A DNA stretch of 64,000 bases from an uncultured Flavobacteriaceae bacterium (GTDB lineage: Bacteria; Bacteroidota; Bacteroidia; Flavobacteriales; Flavobacteriaceae): assembly GCA_947497245.1 (NCBI GenBank), contig CANMFO010000002.1:372001-436000 (forward strand), in the 5' to 3' direction. Shown here piece after piece: positions 53,240-62,856 of the stretch; the stretch's first letter is position 1, and every line of letters starts with the position of its first letter. The notes below the pieces were generated by a model that ran no database searches, was not told the origin of the DNA, and worked only from the letters and a program-made list of their open reading frames with translations. The position numbers were made by a program, and so were the translations under genes.

Positions 53240-53938
53240 TTATGTTCTTTTTTTGATTTCTTTGAAAATCCAGATTCCCATAGCGATTCTGACCGAGGGC
53301 TGCAGATACGGATAGATATATTCGTACCACCCGTCCACCAAGGTGTTGAGCGAACGTAGCCCCAAATAATACCGGGCAAATGAGAAAAGACTAAAAACGC
53401 CGATGAACAGGAGGGCCGCCCCGATCCATTTCGGCCACCCAATTTCTTGAATAAATGCCAGGCCGTACATCAAAGATCCCAGGCCAAAACCATAAATAAC
53501 GACAAAATACTTGCTGTCCGAAATACCATTTGCCGTTTTGATCAGGGTCATAAACATATTTTTGGTCTCCCCATTGCCCGCTTCGAGATATCCCGGTCTC
53601 CAAATTTGATTGAGGCTATCGATCAGTAAGGCTTGTTGGGATATTTCGGTAAAGGCCCATAGAAGCAGGAACAGGGTGCCAACAAAGATCTGTAAAGGAT
53701 ACTTTTTGTACAAGAGCAGTGCAATTCCAAGGCTTGCCAATATATTGACCTGGGGGTGGATAAATAGGATCCATAGCTTGCCCATGTAGAGCCCATTGGC
53801 ATGCAAAAGAGCCCTCGCCTCAAAATCCACCGCCTCCGGATTGGGGAGGAAGAGCAACAAAATGGTGGTCAAGGCACCAAGGAATGAGCAAATCGCAGTA
53901 AGCTTTAAAAAGGTATTGAAGTTGTTCGTTGTATTCAT
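53240..53938 (-). CDS. Uncharacterised multi-pass membrane protein
   Basis: A 232-residue protein with five or six predicted transmembrane segments: LTAICSFLGALTTILLLFLP, ILASLGIALLLYKK, IFVGTLFLLLWAFTEISQQAL, YFVVIYGFGLGSLMYGLAFIQ and WIGAALLFIGVFSLFSFARYYLGL. I do not recognise the family with confidence. It lies 9 bases upstream of the PanE-like gene on the same strand, and the quinone-oxidoreductase-like gene starts the run. A small carrier or an integral-membrane sensor is possible, but nothing in the sequence decides. Confidence 0.72.
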   Translation of the reverse strand: MNTTNNFNTFLKLTAICSFLGALTTILLLFLPNPEAVDFEARALLHANGLYMGKLWILFIHPQVNILASLGIALLLYKKYPLQIFVGTLFLLLWAFTEISQQALLIDSLNQIWRPGYLEAGNGETKNMFMTLIKTANGISDSKYFVVIYGFGLGSLMYGLAFIQEIGWPKWIGAALLFIGVFSLFSFARYYLGLRSLNTLVDGWYEYIYPYLQPSVRIAMGIWIFKEIKKRT

Positions 53939-53974
53939 GGGAAAGACTACTATTTTCAGATGGACATGACGGGC

Positions 53975-54976
53975 TTACTTCATTTTTAGGACTATTTTCC
54001 CTTTGGCTCGACCCGATTTTTGGTACAGCAGGGCATCTATGGCCTCTCGGAACAAAAATGTCCGATCTACCACGGGTCTGATCAATCCGGATGTCACCAG
54101 TTCTTTTATTTCATCCAATTGGGGGCCATTGGGCTGCATGATCATCAATTTATAATAGGCCGATTTGTCCTTCATAAGTTTTGTGATCTGTTTCCGTTTC
54201 AAAGCCAAGAGAAAACGTATGATTCCGCCCAGCTTCAGCTCTTTTGCCGTTTCCGCATCTACTTCTCCGGCAAGGCTGATCACTTTACCTCCTTTTTTGA
54301 TGATGGAAAAGGCGTCCGTAGTGTACTTTCCGCCCAGTGTATCGAACACAATATCCATATCGGTCAGGGTTTCCAGATAGTTTTCCGTCCTGTAATCGAT
54401 GACCCTATCCGCTCCCAGTTCTTTTACCCAAGACACGTTTTTGGTACTCGTAGTGGTAAACACCTGGGCGCCTTTGCTCTTGGCGTATTGGATCGCGAAA
54501 GTACCGACCCCACCTGAACCGGCATGGATCAGCACCTTGTCCCCGGCCTTTAAGCCTGCCTTGCCGAACGACTGGATCGTGGTAAGCCCGACCAATGGCA
54601 GGCCCGCCGCCTGTGCAAAGTCCAGATTGGAAGGTTTTTGACGAACCACCCCACCGTCCACGGCTATGTATTCCGCAAATGTACCGGGAGATTCCGATGG
54701 AACCCTGGAATAGACTTCATCCCCAATGCTCAGATGATCAATATCGGGACCTTTTTCGACCACAATTCCGGCTACATCAAAACCGATCCGTGCGGGAAAG
54801 GTCAATTTCTGCATTTTCTTTAGGACGCCTTCTACCATTTTATAATCGATGGGGTTGACACCGGCGGCATGCACCTCGATCAACACCTGGCCCGCTGCAA
54901 TAGTCGGTTTTTCCAATTCAGCGAACGACAGATTGCCTTCAATGGGGCCATACCCTTTTATTTGCAGTACATTCAT
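53975..54976 (-). CDS. NADP-dependent quinone oxidoreductase-like protein
   Basis: A 333-residue zinc-independent member of the medium-chain family. VLIEVHAAGVNPIDYKMVEG and GFDVAGIVVEKG form the catalytic domain, without Cys/His zinc ligands, and VLIHAGSGGVGTFAIQYAKSKGAQVFTTTS is the nucleotide-binding motif. Homologues reduce quinones or enones with NADPH. It is the first gene of the run that includes the membrane protein and PanE-like gene. The 392 bases upstream carry its promoter, but no exact box was seen. Confidence 0.87.
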   Translation of the reverse strand: MNVLQIKGYGPIEGNLSFAELEKPTIAAGQVLIEVHAAGVNPIDYKMVEGVLKKMQKLTFPARIGFDVAGIVVEKGPDIDHLSIGDEVYSRVPSESPGTFAEYIAVDGGVVRQKPSNLDFAQAAGLPLVGLTTIQSFGKAGLKAGDKVLIHAGSGGVGTFAIQYAKSKGAQVFTTTSTKNVSWVKELGADRVIDYRTENYLETLTDMDIVFDTLGGKYTTDAFSIIKKGGKVISLAGEVDAETAKELKLGGIIRFLLALKRKQITKLMKDKSAYYKLMIMQPNGPQLDEIKELVTSGLIRPVVDRTFLFREAIDALLYQKSGRAKGKIVLKMK

Positions 54977-55368
54977 GGTTTGTTGGATTTTAGTTCATTG
55001 CGGTCCATGTTTTACATAAAATGTGTTTATGGGGATACTTGGGCGCACCGGAAACCGTCCCGTCTCGCTTCCAGCCGATCGAGCTGTCTAAAAGTAATGA
55101 TTTTCAACTTAGGTGGGAAGTGGCAATTGATCATTGTCGGGGTCGCATGTACCCTTGCCGTTCCAATTTTGCCAAAGGCAAAGGAATTTGCAATGTCAAC
55201 GGATGCTGCCCTTTTTCGAAGGGTGAAAAGGGAAGCTCCTATAGGAACGGACAACCGACCAATTGGGTTTCAAGTCCAACTGATGATTGTCCGTTTCTGA
55301 ATTTTAAATTCTCCAACAATAGGGAATTTGGGGTCAAAGCAGTTCCAGGGCAATTGTGCAGATCGCCT
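54977..55368. other. Intergenic region with one weak short open frame
   Basis: This 392-base stretch lies upstream of the quinone-oxidoreductase-like gene (minus) and after the DUF1080 gene stop (minus). A plus-strand frame from ATG 55100 to about 55300 would give a 67-residue peptide with one hydrophobic stretch (LIIVGVACTLAVPILP). It has no recognised relative and no nearby partner, so I do not call it a gene. No terminator-like hairpin was seen. Confidence 0.4.
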
Positions 55369-58300
55369 TTACGGGTTTAGTTTCTTAATTCGTATGTTCC
55401 TGAGCTTTATTTCCGATCCGTGCCCCAAAAAGGCAATATATCCCGTATGTCTGTCCAGGCCCGGGTGGGCCACTTTGTCCAAGGTTCCATTTGCTGAGGC
55501 TTCCCTGAGATTTCCATCTACGATTACCTGACCGTTCAAGGTTATTTTTACAGCATCTCCCTGTACCGAGATTTCCTGGCTGTTCCAAGTTCCCAAGGGG
55601 TTTAAATGTCCTCTTTTCGGTGCGAGGACCCCATAAACGGCCCCATTGTATTGATAGGCTTTCAGCTTGGCATAAATGGCGGCGGTATCATCTAAAATCT
55701 GGACTTCTTTTGCCACATATGCTGGATCTCCCTCTGGAGGCATATGAAATCCCAATCCATTGTTCGCTCCTGGGGTAAGTAGGTATTCGAAGCGAAGGAC
55801 AAAATCCGAATACACTTCATTTGTGGTTAAATTGGAGTAATTTCCCTCCTTTGCAGGGAGTACGGTCAATTCATTGTTTTCGATGTGGTAATCGTTTTCG
55901 TTTCCGGTCCAATTTTCAAGGTTTTTACCATTAAAGAGGGGAACGAACCCAGCAGCCACTTCCTCGTCGTCCAGAACTACCTTGTTTGGCGTAATTTCAC
56001 GGACATAGACATTCCTGAAACCGAGATTTTCGCCATGGGCCTGCAACTCAATCGCCTCTTTGGTAAATATGGGTTGTGTCCGGTCCCAATAATTTTCCAA
56101 AGAAACCTTATCGGTCACAAGAACACCGTTCAAATGAACCGTCACCTTTTCCCCGACCATTTTTATTCGGAAGGTGTTCCATTCGTCCACCGGATTGTCC
56201 GCTACGGTCAGGGGCTTGCTCATGTTGATCTGGTTGTTGTATAGGCCCCCACTTCCTATCTGGGCGCCTTCTTGCCCTGGGTCTGTGTCCCAAATTTGGA
56301 CCTGTGGGGTGCCCCTTAGGTAAATTCCACTGTCCCCTCCTTTGGTGATTTTCCAATCTACCAATAGTTCAAAATCGCCATAATCCTTAATGGTGCAGAT
56401 ATTGTTATAGCCCTCCCCTTTAAACATTATTACGCCATCTTTTACGAACCAATCTTTTTGCATTTGGGCATTCGCCTTTTGTTGCGCCCGTCGTAGCGCG
56501 TTTTTCGACATTTTTTCCCTTGTGATCGGATCTTTGACCAGGCCTTCCCAACCGCTCAGATCCTTGCCATTAAAAATGGGTACAAATCCTTTCTCTTTTG
56601 GCATATTGTCCAAAAACTCCTGCACATCAATTTTTGCATACTGGCTTTCCGGGCCTTCCAAGTTTCCAACACTTTTGGTTATGGCTTCGCGAACGACCTC
56701 ACCGCTTAGGCCATCATTGCCAATGGGGGTGGGCAGGGCTATTCGTATAATGGCATTGGAAGCGGTGGCCACGGTCGTGCCCTTACCCTCCAGATAATCG
56801 GAGACAAAGACCAAGGACAAAAAGGTTTTGATGGTTGCGGCGGCATTGATGATTTGATCGGTCTGATCGTCGGTTGCACTGAGCGGCACCATTTTTTGTA
56901 TCAACAATAATTTTTGATCGTCAGGATGGTCGGAGCGTACCACCTTGGTCAGATAATTTTTAAATGCCTTTGATCGGATACGCTCCCCTTGCGAGCCATT
57001 TACTGCTTGAAACAAATAGGGCAGCGCGGCATTGTCTTTCCAATTGGCCAGAACATCCAAAGCGACCATTCCGTCTTCTTCATGGCCCGAACCCAAAAGC
57101 TTATGGATACGTTCCAAACCTTGTTGATTGCCCAATAATGCCAATAAAGGGGCAATTTTTTGTTTTTGGTCCGCACGGTCATAGCTATCATATATCATCG
57201 TGGCGGTTGTTCCGGATGCACTGGCCAGTAACGGCGCTATGGCCTTTTGGACAGCGGTAACGTTTTGGTCGCTTTGGGCGCTGCCAAGTAGTTCCAGGAG
57301 GTTTGAAAGCTTATCCGCTGATGCCAATTGTGGCAAGGCTGCATAGATCGTGCGGTTTAGATCGGGGTTTTTGGAGTCGATTAGGGCAACAACGGCATCG
57401 TATTGTGCCGTGGCCCTTCGTGCCGCTAAAACATTTATAAGCGTTTGCTTCCCTTTTGCGTTCATTTCATTGAGGGAAGTGGTGAGCTTACTAAGGTCGT
57501 CGGCACCGCATACCCTTAGCAAGGTTTCTTCAACGGCCCGGTACGTCCTGCTGTCCTGGGCTCCCTTCAGTGTCGTGAGCAAAACAGGGAGTGCCGTGGA
57601 TTTTTCCTGAAATGCCAAAGTTTTGATACCCGCGATTTTAACGTCCAAATCGGCATCTGCAAGGGCCGGAATAATGCATTTTTCATAAACGGACGGCCAG
57701 CTTCCCCTCTGCAACATGCGAAGAAGGTGAGGTTTTATCCCTTTTGGAGCTTTTTTGTAGAATTTCACCCATCTAGGCGCATTGTTCGCATTTAGGTTTT
57801 GCGCTGCGATATCCACTACGGCGGCACTGTATTCCGGATTCGCGTTTTGCGCTTCCTTTATCAAAGTTTTTGTGAAACGGTCTTGTTTCAAGGAATTTAG
57901 CAACGCTATTCCTGCTATTCTAAAATGCAATTGCTCTTGGGAGACACAATTTTTAATAATGGCGTGCCCTACTTGGGCGGCCAGGTCGGTATTCCCGTTT
58001 TTGGCCAAGCTTTTTCCATAATCGATATAAGCCAAGATGGCCTTGGAACCGTCCAGTGAATAATTGGCCTCCTTTGCGGAATTGCCCAAGATGGTATGGG
58101 AACTCACATCACCGATATTGGCAAGGGCCATCAGCGACTTTTGCTTTAGGGATTTGGAGGATTTCGCCACCAGATCGTGAAGAAATGCGGTAGCTGATTT
58201 GGCGGCCAGTGTCCCTAAGGCTTCCACCAATGCGGGCAGTATATTGTCGTTGGCCCCCTTTGCGGCATCAAGAATCGCTTTTTCCGAATTTGGGGTACCA

Positions 58301-58779
58301 ATGGTGACCAAAACATCCAATGCGCTGGCATATACGGCTTCATCGGTTAAAAGCCCCCCCAGCAAAGGAATACTCTCCTCTGTTCCGCAAAACTGCAGGC
58401 GGGCTATCAAAAAGCGCTTTGTTTCGTTGTCCGAAGCGTTTTGAATTGCCTTTAGCAAGGAGGTCTCTACCAGATTGTTTTTTTCCGCATTTCCAGTCCC
58501 GCCACTGTATACTGCCAGACTTTGTAAGGCGTAGCGGGCGTTTCGATCATCCCCTGAGCCCAAGGGGACCAACATGTCACAAAATTGCAGAATGCCCTCG
58601 CCGCCCAGACCGATCATGTCTTCCATTAGGTTGTTGGCATGATCAAGGTCGTTGGTTGGAAATTTTGCTAGGATATCCGCAACTTTGGTTTCTAGGGTCC
58701 TGTTGATCTGGCCGGTCAGTACCGGGGATGCCAACAGGAATATAACAAATACCAATATTTTGTTTCGAAATGTCATCAT
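55369..58779 (-). CDS. HEAT-repeat protein with two DUF1080 (3-keto-glycoside lyase/hydratase-like) domains
   Basis: A 1136-residue exported protein with a signal peptide (LVFVIFLLASPVLTGQ). Residues about 30-700 are HEAT-like helical repeats (SIPLLGGLLTDEAVYASALDVLVTIG and many similar). The first DUF1080 domain begins near 726 (FVPIFNGKDLSGWEG) and the second near 941 (FVPLFNGKNLENWTG), both with the concanavalin-like beta fold. DUF1080 enzymes have been shown to cleave or hydrate 3-keto-glycosides made by Gfo/Idh/MocA dehydrogenases, and such a dehydrogenase is encoded 11 bases upstream. Two domains in one chain may provide successive steps (lyase plus hydratase), which is inference. The stop lies near 55369. 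Confidence 0.85.
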   Translation of the reverse strand: MMTFRNKILVFVIFLLASPVLTGQINRTLETKVADILAKFPTNDLDHANNLMEDMIGLGGEGILQFCDMLVPLGSGDDRNARYALQSLAVYSGGTGNAEKNNLVETSLLKAIQNASDNETKRFLIARLQFCGTEESIPLLGGLLTDEAVYASALDVLVTIGTPNSEKAILDAAKGANDNILPALVEALGTLAAKSATAFLHDLVAKSSKSLKQKSLMALANIGDVSSHTILGNSAKEANYSLDGSKAILAYIDYGKSLAKNGNTDLAAQVGHAIIKNCVSQEQLHFRIAGIALLNSLKQDRFTKTLIKEAQNANPEYSAAVVDIAAQNLNANNAPRWVKFYKKAPKGIKPHLLRMLQRGSWPSVYEKCIIPALADADLDVKIAGIKTLAFQEKSTALPVLLTTLKGAQDSRTYRAVEETLLRVCGADDLSKLTTSLNEMNAKGKQTLINVLAARRATAQYDAVVALIDSKNPDLNRTIYAALPQLASADKLSNLLELLGSAQSDQNVTAVQKAIAPLLASASGTTATMIYDSYDRADQKQKIAPLLALLGNQQGLERIHKLLGSGHEEDGMVALDVLANWKDNAALPYLFQAVNGSQGERIRSKAFKNYLTKVVRSDHPDDQKLLLIQKMVPLSATDDQTDQIINAAATIKTFLSLVFVSDYLEGKGTTVATASNAIIRIALPTPIGNDGLSGEVVREAITKSVGNLEGPESQYAKIDVQEFLDNMPKEKGFVPIFNGKDLSGWEGLVKDPITREKMSKNALRRAQQKANAQMQKDWFVKDGVIMFKGEGYNNICTIKDYGDFELLVDWKITKGGDSGIYLRGTPQVQIWDTDPGQEGAQIGSGGLYNNQINMSKPLTVADNPVDEWNTFRIKMVGEKVTVHLNGVLVTDKVSLENYWDRTQPIFTKEAIELQAHGENLGFRNVYVREITPNKVVLDDEEVAAGFVPLFNGKNLENWTGNENDYHIENNELTVLPAKEGNYSNLTTNEVYSDFVLRFEYLLTPGANNGLGFHMPPEGDPAYVAKEVQILDDTAAIYAKLKAYQYNGAVYGVLAPKRGHLNPLGTWNSQEISVQGDAVKITLNGQVIVDGNLREASANGTLDKVAHPGLDRHTGYIAFLGHGSEIKLRNIRIKKLNP

Positions 58780-58790
58780 CTTAATTGTGT

Positions 58791-60059
58791 TTAGGAAGAC
58801 CAAGTGCCCCTCATGGGCTGTTCGATCAATCTGTTTGCTTCTTCATCGTTTATGAATTCTTGCCCAAGAGGGTCAAAATCTAGGTTGCGCCCTAGACGGA
58901 GGGCCACTATTCCCATATTGACAATGGTTGCCGAGCGATGTCCGTTCTCCTCGTTCAAGGCAAATTTTTGACGTGTTTTCACGGACTGTGAAAAAGTTCC
59001 AATTTGTTCCTCGGGATCGGGAATGCTATCGATAAGATCCTCAATATGGGGAATGGTCGATTTAAAGTCCTTAAAGATCTTCCCGTCCGGGCCTTCAATA
59101 TATGCGGCATCCTTATTTTTATTTTCACCATCCAGGATTATTTGACATCCATCGGCATACGTAAACACGATTTTCCTCCAGGTGCCGATGGCATCGTAAT
59201 GCTGCTGGGGCGCATCTATTTCAACTTTTATGGGACTGGTATGGTCCTTACCCAAAAAGTACTGGACCGGGTCGATATAATGTTGTCCCATATCCCCGAG
59301 TCCCCCGCCATCATAATCCCAATACCCCCTAAAGGTTTGGTGCACTCTGTGCGGGTGATAGGGTTTTTCCGGGGCCGGTCCCAGCCACATGTTGTAGTCC
59401 AGGTTTTCGGGAACCGCTTGTGGGGCCAAATTTTCCTTTCCGACCCAATAGAATTTCCAGTTAAATCCGGTGATGCCGCTAATGGTGACCTTTAAGGGCC
59501 ATCCCAGGGCCCCACTGTCGACCACCTTTTTAATTTTTTTGACGGGTATGCCCATGCCATAGAAATTATCCTTGAAACGGAACCATGTGTTCAAACGGAA
59601 CATTTTTCCATGCGTTTTCATGGCTTCCACAACCCGCTTACCTTCGCCTATGGTTCGGGTCATGGGCTTCTCACACCAGACATCCTTTCCGGCCTGGGCC
59701 GCCATAATGGACATAAGGCCGTGCCAATGGGGAGGAGTGGCGATATGGACAATATCGATGTCAGGGCGAAGCAGGACTTCCCTAAAATCCCGATAGGCCT
59801 TTACACCCTTGTCCACTTTCTGAAGTGTGGAAGCAAGGTGTTTTGTGTCGGCATCGCAAATGGCCAAAAGCTTGGTGTTTTCATAATTTAAATGATTCTG
59901 TCCCATGGCCCCGACCCCTATTACAGCCTTGGTAAGCTGGTCACTGGGAGCGATAAAATTGCCCCCGCCCATTACATGTCTAGGAATAATGACGATACCT
60001 CCCGCTGCTAGTGCGGACTTCTTAATGAAGTTTCTTCGGTTTGTTGATCGATGTTTCAT
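58791..60059 (-). CDS. Tat-exported Gfo/Idh/MocA family oxidoreductase
   Basis: A 422-residue oxidoreductase with a twin-arginine signal (NRRNFIKKSALAAGGIVIIP). The cofactor region reads KAVIGVGAMGQNHLNYENTKLLAICDAD. The family Lys lies in VWCEKPMTRTIGEG, and the preceding VHIATPPHWHGLMSIMAAQAGKD and the GGGLGDMGQHYIDPVQYFLG segment are characteristic. It is most likely the 3-dehydrogenase of a keto-glycoside pathway with the adjacent DUF1080 protein. Start 60059 (MKHRSTNRRNF) is preferred over 60092. It differs from the first Gfo/Idh/MocA gene (12939) in most loops and should act on a different glycoside. Confidence 0.9.
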   Translation of the reverse strand: MKHRSTNRRNFIKKSALAAGGIVIIPRHVMGGGNFIAPSDQLTKAVIGVGAMGQNHLNYENTKLLAICDADTKHLASTLQKVDKGVKAYRDFREVLLRPDIDIVHIATPPHWHGLMSIMAAQAGKDVWCEKPMTRTIGEGKRVVEAMKTHGKMFRLNTWFRFKDNFYGMGIPVKKIKKVVDSGALGWPLKVTISGITGFNWKFYWVGKENLAPQAVPENLDYNMWLGPAPEKPYHPHRVHQTFRGYWDYDGGGLGDMGQHYIDPVQYFLGKDHTSPIKVEIDAPQQHYDAIGTWRKIVFTYADGCQIILDGENKNKDAAYIEGPDGKIFKDFKSTIPHIEDLIDSIPDPEEQIGTFSQSVKTRQKFALNEENGHRSATIVNMGIVALRLGRNLDFDPLGQEFINDEEANRLIEQPMRGTWSS

Positions 60060-60197
60060 CTGGATGCTCTTTGCGGTTAATTTGAAGGACAAAGAAATAG
60101 GTTATTGTGTAAGAAGAGGGGTAATAAATGGGGTAACACCATCTTTTTTTTTGATTTTGTTGCCAGTTGAAAGAAATGACGGGGAATTGGGAACCCC

Positions 60198-62549
60198 CTA
60201 ACGATGTGGTGGATACTCCGAGACGATATCCTCGAAGGAAATGGTATAGGGCGCCATGTACAGTTTTTGGTACAGTTTGGCAAAATTGCCATGTACGGCA
60301 TGGGCCAAACGCAATTTTCCCTGTTGCACCAGCACCTGAAGCTTTAGGCGCAGCGCGGCCTCGTTGAGATCATCGTATAGGTAGATTACCTCGGCAAGTT
60401 GAAAGAGCAGATCCCCATGGACACGGGGGTCCAGCATTTTTGAATACCGTATGCATTGTCCGATGACCAAGTTGCTGAATTTCTCAATGAACGGATCCAA
60501 CCAGGAATTACCGCTGTTTGCCAGGAACCGCCCCGCTTGTAAAACGGCCAATAGCGTTGGCAATTCCTTTTCCAATAGCTGGGGAGAAGCCAGCTGGCTT
60601 GCGAAACGGTCGATATAGGTAAGACAGGTCCTGTAGTCAAAATAACAACCCTTCCCCATTTCGATACGCCAACACTTGTTGACAAAGTTCAGGTTGATAT
60701 TGGGGCAGGAGGCAAGAAGCGACCTGAGGTTTTGGATATTGGTGCCTCTGGTGTTTTTAGCACTTTGGCTCGTCATTCCCGGCCATAACAGTTCGGTAAG
60801 ATGTTTTGTAGAAATGCCCTTCCCATTTTCCAGACTGTGCAGGAGAATGACAAGGAATATTTCTTTTAGCTTGGGCGATAGCTTTTTGGCAAGGTCGGTC
60901 CCTTCCTGATCGTAAATTTTGAGCCCTCCAAAACAAAGTATTTGCTCTTTGTGGACTTTGTGGTTCAACTCCGGGACGTCTTTTGGGGACGCGGACAGAG
61001 CATTTTCGCGATCGGGATGGGTTTCGGCCCCAATTTTTCGTGGTCCGGACTTCCACCAAATAAAAAACGATAACAGGAACAACAGCCCAATTGCGCCCGC
61101 AACAAAGAATCGATCGATGGTCAATGCCCTGGATGGGTTGGATTGCTGTTGGTACTGTGACAATATTTCACTGGCATTGAGTTCCCGCTCCCAGATTTTT
61201 ATTTCCCCCAGATACCCCACAAAGAATTCCTCCCACAGATTGCTTCCGATCAAAATATTGTAATTCGATGGTTCGTAGTCTGATATCAGTGGTATCCGAT
61301 CCGTTTCCTTTCCATTTATATAAAACAATAGGATGTTGTCTATTTTTGAGTAGACCAGGGCAATATGCGACCATTGGTTCAGGGGAACCGGAGAGGGTCG
61401 GGAAATATAGTCTTTGATCCCCGCCATGGTAAAGGTTAAAAACCCATCGTGTATTTTTAGAACAAAACCGTCCCCTTTTCCCAAAATACTGTTGTTTAGG
61501 TCCAATACCGTGGGCTTGGCCCAGGCCGTGATGGTAAAGTTGGACTGAAGGGCCTCCTTGCTTTTTAGACCTGCATCGATATAGGCCCTGTTCTCAAAAA
61601 AGCCCACACGGCCCAATAGACTATCCGGTTTAATGTCCACATTATTGGTCAGTATTTCCGCTGAGTTTTTCCGAACGGTATTTTGAATGGTTTTTTCAAA
61701 GGTAAAATGCTCCGTCAACCCAAAATTGATGTCGAGGTGAAATGCGGTAAAATCTTTAAGGTTGTCCTGGTTTTCCGGAGAGGTATAAATGATGTCCGGG
61801 GAAAATCGGTACCCGGCCTTATATGGAATTAGGATGGGAAGGGTTTCTTCATCGGTCAAAATGGGAAAAGAGAAAAAACCGGATATGGTGCTGTTCCTAA
61901 AGTTTTTGAGCGTTACGTCCGAAAGCATGCCACTTTCGGTACGCACCATTCCAAATACCTTTGGCATGGCATTGATGGCCGTTGTCAAACTATCGATTTT
62001 AAAAAGGGTACTTTCGGAAGCTTCGATGAAATTGGGCAGTTTTCCGGTACGGTTCCAAAGTGCCATGCATTGCCTTGCGAATGACATATTGTTTTTTGAA
62101 TTACGGACCAGGAGCATTTTCCCACCTTCCCCGATTCCGGATAGGCCGGGTTTCAACGAATCTTTCAAAACAATGGTACGTACCTGGGTATACGGAATTT
62201 CCACAGTTGGAATGCGCTCCAAAATGTACGAGGGCACCTTGCGATCCGTAAACACCACCAGCGAATCGTTGTATCTCCCATAAATTTTTAGAAAGTAAAG
62301 ATTGCTCGTCTTTTTTTCGGAAAGCGATACGGCGATAGGGGTCTGTTTTTCAATAAGGGGCAAGAGCTTGTCCAGGGAAACGCTGTCCAAATCAATAAAA
62401 ACATGGGATTGCCTGTCGATAGGAGGTCCAAGGTCGTGCAGGGCGGTTTCCTGGTTTTGGGCATTCCCGCAATGAACCATACCGATCAATAAAATCAAGC
62501 AAGAACAATAGCCAAGTAATTTTACCAAAACACGTGCCTTAAGAAACAA
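60198..62549 (-). CDS. Membrane-spanning LamG sensor with cytoplasmic SARP/BTAD-like DNA-binding region
   Basis: A 783-residue protein. A hydrophobic N-terminus (VLVKLLGYCSCLILLIGMV) would put the first half outside. An uncharacterised beta region (about 40-300) precedes a LamG/concanavalin-like domain (about 330-453; TITAWAKPTVLDLNNSILGKG ... GYLGEIKIWERELNASEIL). A transmembrane helix follows (about 478-500; FFVAGAIGLLFLLSFFIWW). The cytoplasmic part starts with a winged-helix segment (about 536-620; LCFGGLKIYD ... LSPKLKEIFLVILLHSLENGKGISTKHLTELLWPGMTSQSAKN) and ends in a BTAD-like helical array (about 636-775). This resembles SARP regulators, which are normally soluble. The start is uncertain: the TTG at 62549 overlaps a -7-like TAAATTTG, and an in-frame stop precedes it. 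Confidence 0.78.
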   Translation of the reverse strand: MFLKARVLVKLLGYCSCLILLIGMVHCGNAQNQETALHDLGPPIDRQSHVFIDLDSVSLDKLLPLIEKQTPIAVSLSEKKTSNLYFLKIYGRYNDSLVVFTDRKVPSYILERIPTVEIPYTQVRTIVLKDSLKPGLSGIGEGGKMLLVRNSKNNMSFARQCMALWNRTGKLPNFIEASESTLFKIDSLTTAINAMPKVFGMVRTESGMLSDVTLKNFRNSTISGFFSFPILTDEETLPILIPYKAGYRFSPDIIYTSPENQDNLKDFTAFHLDINFGLTEHFTFEKTIQNTVRKNSAEILTNNVDIKPDSLLGRVGFFENRAYIDAGLKSKEALQSNFTITAWAKPTVLDLNNSILGKGDGFVLKIHDGFLTFTMAGIKDYISRPSPVPLNQWSHIALVYSKIDNILLFYINGKETDRIPLISDYEPSNYNILIGSNLWEEFFVGYLGEIKIWERELNASEILSQYQQQSNPSRALTIDRFFVAGAIGLLFLLSFFIWWKSGPRKIGAETHPDRENALSASPKDVPELNHKVHKEQILCFGGLKIYDQEGTDLAKKLSPKLKEIFLVILLHSLENGKGISTKHLTELLWPGMTSQSAKNTRGTNIQNLRSLLASCPNINLNFVNKCWRIEMGKGCYFDYRTCLTYIDRFASQLASPQLLEKELPTLLAVLQAGRFLANSGNSWLDPFIEKFSNLVIGQCIRYSKMLDPRVHGDLLFQLAEVIYLYDDLNEAALRLKLQVLVQQGKLRLAHAVHGNFAKLYQKLYMAPYTISFEDIVSEYPPHR

Positions 62550-62784
62550 ATTTAGGAAATAACGGCTTTATAAATTGAAGTTTATGTCGGTTTCCCTCTT
62601 TTAACAGGGGAGCGGTAAAGGGTAGGGTATTATTTTTTAGGGATTTCACCAAAACGATGACGGGATATCCAAGATAGCAGTGGGAAGTCTTTTTCAAGAA
62701 ATGCTATGTACGGGATACGTCCAACGGGATGCATGGATACCTTGGAATGAATTTTGTAAGGACGCCCCCTAACCAATGCCCGGA

Positions 62785-62815
62785 ACAAAAAAACCATAGC
62801 CTTTGCTATGGTTTT
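62785..62815 (-). terminator. Terminator after the tRNA-Leu gene
   Basis: AACCATAGC-CTTT-GCTATGGTT forms a strong hairpin at 62792-62813. On the minus strand it is followed by a run of T residues (complement of AAAAAAA). It lies about 45 bases past the 3' end of tRNA-Leu. The rest of the gap 62550-62784 holds no gene. Confidence 0.75.
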
Positions 62816-62856
62816 CTATTCATCTGTACCGCGTGCACCGGAGCGCTGCGAAGGTG

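Noticed and set aside
54869-55300. Plus-strand frame in the gap beside the quinone-oxidoreductase-like gene
   Set aside because: Only weak evidence (one hydrophobic stretch) and no neighbour; reported as part of the intergenic entry only.
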